NCBI GenBank assembly: GCA_003165855.1
Contig: PMXH01000378.1
Location: forward strand, 1 to 8,226
DNA length: 8,226 bases
Origin: Acidobacteriaceae bacterium
GTDB lineage: Bacteria; Acidobacteriota; Terriglobia; Terriglobales; Acidobacteriaceae
Direction: 5' to 3'
This document shows, piece after piece, positions 5,945 to 8,226 of the stretch. The notes beneath the pieces were generated by a model. The model did not search any database. It was not told the DNA's origin and saw nothing but the letters and a program-made list of their open reading frames with translations. How positions within the stretch are numbered: the stretch's first letter is position 1; the number at the start of each line of letters is the position of its first letter. The translations under genes were made by a program, and so were the position numbers.

Positions 5945-6496
5945 ATGCTCGGATGGTTGGTGCGGCGTCGCATCGCCGCCTTTGAGCGCGCTTTCGACTA
6001 TGACATGTCCTACGCGCGGGATATTTATGATGCCAGCCCGCGTGCTTTCTTCCGCTTTTCCAAGATACTGGGAATCTCGAGCTACCGCGAAGACGCGCCG
6101 AAAGAGGCGTGGTACGCGGCCAAGCTGGCCGCCACGCTTTCCGAGGATTGCGGACCCTGCACCCAACTCGTGGTGAAAATGGCGGAGCGCGACGGCATGA
6201 GCCCCTTGGCGATCCGCGCAGTTCTGCTCGGCGATGAAGCAGCCATGCCGCCCGACGCCGCGCTAGGGTTCCGCTTTGCGCAAGCGGTTCTGCACCGCGA
6301 CATCGCGACGTCGGACCGGCTGCGCCGCGAGATCGAAACCCGATGGGGCCGGAAAGCACTCGTATCGCTGGCGCTCACCATCGCTTCCGCCCGCGTCTAT
6401 CCCTCCGTGAAGTATGCACTAGGGCACGGGCAGGCCTGCACGAAAGTGAGTTTGGCAGGATCTGAAATTGCGGTGCATCAAGAAGTGGCTGAATAA
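5945..6496 (+). CDS. AhpD-like/carboxymuconolactone decarboxylase family protein
   Basis: This encodes 183 aa, with ATG 8 nt after AAGGAG (5931-5936). WYAAKLAATLSEDCGPCTQL (residues 57-76) resembles the AhpD-fold active helix, with a Glu-Asp just before a redox-capable Cys pair, C69-G-P-C72. In classical AhpD the motif is C-x-H-C followed by a His four residues on. Both His are missing here, replaced by P71 and V76, so peroxidase activity of the AhpD type is doubtful. A thiol-disulfide role is possible from the CGPC, which also occurs in thioredoxins. A second region near the end (KYALGHGQACTKV) adds another Cys. There is no signal peptide, and the protein is likely soluble. It sits 42 bp after the aminotransferase and could share its transcript. 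Its TAA is in frame with the following methyltransferase ORF. Confidence 0.72.
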   Translation: MLGWLVRRRIAAFERAFDYDMSYARDIYDASPRAFFRFSKILGISSYREDAPKEAWYAAKLAATLSEDCGPCTQLVVKMAERDGMSPLAIRAVLLGDEAAMPPDAALGFRFAQAVLHRDIATSDRLRREIETRWGRKALVSLALTIASARVYPSVKYALGHGQACTKVSLAGSEIAVHQEVAE

Positions 6497-6552
6497 AAGC
6501 TGCATGGCAATGCCGACGAAGACAAAACTGAATTCCAGCCATCCACGGCACT

Positions 6553-6559
6553 GAGGAGG
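6553..6559 (+). promoter_or_regulatory. Strong Shine-Dalgarno GAGGAGG before an ACG codon
   Basis: GAGGAGG lies 6 nt before ACG at 6566-6568, ideal spacing for a start. No ATG, GTG or TTG exists in this frame between the preceding stop (6494) and 6752. The site therefore points to ACG initiation, or to an ATG altered by mutation or error. Confidence 0.5.
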
Positions 6560-6565
6560 CCGAAC

Positions 6566-7480
6566 ACGACTGACACTCCCGTAGGGAGCGAATTCGGTAT
6601 CTACGCCTGCCCTGCCTGCAAGCGTCTCCTGCTCCAAGAAGATGATACCCTGCGCTGTCCCACCTGCTCCCTGGTCTATCCGATCAGCGCCGGCATTCCC
6701 GACTTCATTCTTGAAGAGTTATCCCGCAGCGCCGACCCCGAACTGAGGAGAATGCGCTTCATCGATCGGATGGCTGGAATCTACGAGTCGAAGTTGTGGT
6801 ATCCGATCGTTCTGAATCTCTATGGCGGACTGCACAGCCCGTCTCTGGCTCAACTGGTCAGTACCGTGATTCAGAAAGTCCAATCGACCGAAGGCCGCGT
6901 GCTGGACGTAGCCTGCGGCCCAGGCACCTACGGCCGGCGGGTCGCGTCATCATCGAAAGAGGTCTTCGGAATCGACGTATCCATGGGAATGCTGCGGCAA
7001 GGCGCGGCCTACGTTGCGCAGGAAGGCACTCCCAACGTGCGTTTTGCCCGGGCGCGAGTGGAGGCCCTCCCATTCGACGACAGCGTCTTCAATGCCGCCC
7101 TCTGTTGTGGCTCGCTTCATCTCTTCACCGATACCGTGATCGCTCTGCGCGAAATGGCTCGGGTCATGAAGCCGGGAGCAATTCTCTCCGTCTTCACTTT
7201 CGCAGCCGGGGACGGAGGCATTCTAAAGTTTCGTTGGGTGCGCGAGTGGAGTCGCAAGAATCACGGCCTTCACGTATTCGACCTTTCTCAGATGGAGCAG
7301 TACCTGACCGCCTCGGGCTTTAAGGACTTCCAGCCTGAGTTTGTCAGGCTCCATTCTTACCTTCAGCGCTCGCAAACAAGCCGCCTGATGGGATGGTCCA
7401 AGATCGAATGTGTTCCGGACGGCTTTACATCACCCCGCCCAGTGATTCCCGTCACTGTCCTTCTCTTCTTGTCCCCTTAA
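6566..7480 (+). CDS. Class I SAM-dependent methyltransferase with N-terminal zinc ribbon; odd start, frameshifted C-terminus
   Basis: As read this gives 304 aa. Residues 13-48 form a Trm112/RlmA-like zinc ribbon with C15-x2-C18 and C31-x2-C34, then the typical YPISAGIPDF. The Rossmann methyltransferase core follows: VLDVACGPG (112-120) binds S-adenosylmethionine, FGIDVSMGML is motif II, and ALPFDDSVFNAALCCGSLHL and REMARVMKPGAIL are the later strands. The substrate is unknown. The first ATG (6752) lies after the zinc ribbon and only 1 nt from its GAGGAG, so it is a poor start. ACG 6566 behind GAGGAGG is preferred, with moderate confidence. After residue ~258 the sequence loses family character. 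The neighbouring frame from 7344 reads SGSILTFSARKQAA then TGA at 7386-7388, a normal methyltransferase ending, implying a one-base insertion around 7340-7343. Transfer or decay is possible; base composition matches its neighbours. Confidence 0.75.
   Translation, partial: TTDTPVGSEFGIYACPACKRLLLQEDDTLRCPTCSLVYPISAGIPDFILEELSRSADPELRRMRFIDRMAGIYESKLWYPIVLNLYGGLHSPSLAQLVSTVIQKVQSTEGRVLDVACGPGTYGRRVASSSKEVFGIDVSMGMLRQGAAYVAQEGTPNVRFARARVEALPFDDSVFNAALCCGSLHLFTDTVIALREMARVMKPGAILSVFTFAAGDGGILKFRWVREWSRKNHGLHVFDLSQMEQYLTASGFKDFQPEFVRLHSYLQRSQTSRLMGWSKIECVPDGFTSPRPVIPVTVLLFLSP
7440..7470 (+). terminator. Weak candidate terminator after the ancestral methyltransferase stop
   Basis: CAGTGA (7440-7445) pairs with TCACTG (7452-7457) around a 6-nt loop, followed by a pyrimidine-rich tract (TCCTTCTCTTCTT). 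The stem is short and the tract interrupted. It would lie within the shifted tail but just beyond the ancestral stop at 7388. Confidence 0.3.
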
Positions 7481-7531
7481 TCTCTGCGTAGCGTCGTGTG
7501 GTGTGTTTTCTTCCGGCGCAAAGGGGACGCC

Positions 7532-8226
7532 ATGGCCCTCAAGGATTCCACGACCGGGAAGACCATCCGGGACTATTCCATCGAACAGCTTCAGGATGCC
7601 GCGAACCTGATGCGCGGATATGACCTGGTCGCGCTGTGCGCGGCTGGTTCGGGACATGCCGGGGGCACGCTCTCGGTGATGGATCTCACCGCCGCCCTCT
7701 ACCTCAAAGTTGCGGATCACGATCCCAGCAATCCTTCCTGGCCAGACCGCGACCGGATCATCTGGTCCACCGGTCACAAGGCGCCAAGCCTGTACCTGGG
7801 ATTGGCGGTCGCAGGTTTCTGCCCCGTCTTGGACGTGATGACGCTGCGCAAGCTGGGGTCTGCCTATCAGGGTCATCCGCACTGTCTCAAACTGCCGGGG
7901 GTTGAGGTTTCCACGGGGTCGCTGGGACAAGGGCTGAGTATCGCCGTAGGCATGGCGCTGGCGGCGAGGCTCGACAATAAATCACACAAAATTTTCTGCC
8001 TGATGGGCGACGGCGAACAGCAGGAGGGCCAGGTCTGGGAAGCTGCCATGGAGGCCGGTCACTTCCACCTCGACAACGTGATCGGCATCATCGACTGCAA
8101 TCGCCTGCAGATTGATGGCTGGGTGAAAGACGTGATGGACGTCGAACCGCTGGCCGCGAAATACGCCAGCTTTGGCTGGAATGTAATGCGCGTCGATGGG
8201 CATGACATGAACCAGGTGGTGGACGC
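7532..8226 (+). CDS. Transketolase, N-terminal (TPP-binding) part; 3' end outside window
   Basis: ATG 7532 follows AAGGGG (7521-7526) by 5 nt, and the frame stays open to the window edge (231 codons plus 2 nt). It encodes the thiamine-diphosphate-binding half of a transketolase, which moves two-carbon ketol units between sugar phosphates in the pentose phosphate pathway. Evidence: SGHAGGTLSVMDLTAALYL, the conserved STGHKAP, STGSLGQGLS, and the TPP/Mg motif GDGEQQEG (159-166) ending about 30 residues later at DCN (188-190), then LQIDG. The usual residue before that Asn is often another Asn; here it is Cys. Start and motif spacing resemble split transketolases (N-subunit about 270-290 aa, C-subunit encoded next door), rather than the single-chain form of about 660 aa. 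The missing 3' end leaves this open. Confidence 0.88.
   Translation, partial: MALKDSTTGKTIRDYSIEQLQDAANLMRGYDLVALCAAGSGHAGGTLSVMDLTAALYLKVADHDPSNPSWPDRDRIIWSTGHKAPSLYLGLAVAGFCPVLDVMTLRKLGSAYQGHPHCLKLPGVEVSTGSLGQGLSIAVGMALAARLDNKSHKIFCLMGDGEQQEGQVWEAAMEAGHFHLDNVIGIIDCNRLQIDGWVKDVMDVEPLAAKYASFGWNVMRVDGHDMNQVVD

Noticed and set aside
4691..7480. Aminotransferase, AhpD-like and methyltransferase genes as a new biosynthetic or defence system
   Set aside because: All are common housekeeping-type families with loose spacing; nothing in the sequence ties them to one pathway.

Overview
The window looks like chromosomal DNA of a free-living, fairly GC-rich bacterium, most likely an acidobacterium of the Terriglobia/Koribacter type. 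This rests on three things: G/C-rich third codon positions, a secreted protein (1194-2183, minus strand) of a kind I recognise only from acidobacterial genomes, and intergenic scraps resembling the 'CCTGAGCGAAGC...GAAGGATCTC' and 'CCTCTGTG' dispersed repeats common in those genomes. The assignment is from memory and is not proven. I see no phage, IS element, CRISPR array, rRNA or tRNA.

Layout: (1) 1-1197, plus: C-terminal 398 codons of a PEP-synthase/PPDK-N-like protein, running in from the left. (2) 1194-2183, minus: a secreted acidobacterial protein of unknown function with a repetitive Ser/Asp/Gln linker; its stop codon overlaps that of gene 1. (3) 2184-2412: upstream region shared by two diverging genes. 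(4) 2413-2664, plus: 83-aa conserved-looking hypothetical protein. (5) 2665-2861: non-coding, with related direct and inverted repeats and a 13-bp hairpin. (6) 2877-3854, plus: membrane-anchored family 2 glycosyltransferase, apparently read from a leaderless GTG-start message. (7) 3855-4668: about 800 bp of non-coding repeat patchwork. (8) 4712-5902, plus: PLP aminotransferase with its own TATAAT promoter. (9) 5945-6496, plus: AhpD/carboxymuconolactone-decarboxylase-like protein with a CGPC pair. (10) 6566-7480, plus: class I SAM methyltransferase with an N-terminal zinc ribbon. (11) 7532-8226, plus: N-terminal part of a transketolase, running off the right edge.

The aminotransferase, AhpD-like, methyltransferase and transketolase genes all run in one direction with gaps of 42, 69 and 51 bp (the last is 143 bp from the ancestral methyltransferase stop). 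They could be partly co-transcribed, but their functions do not form an obvious single pathway.

The most unusual object is the methyltransferase gene. Its zinc ribbon lies upstream of the first ATG and can only be reached from a non-standard start, best an ACG behind a strong Shine-Dalgarno. Its C-terminus is also displaced by a one-base frameshift, and the expected ending is still readable in the next frame. This is either a gene beginning to decay or a pair of sequence errors. I found no clear new multi-gene system.
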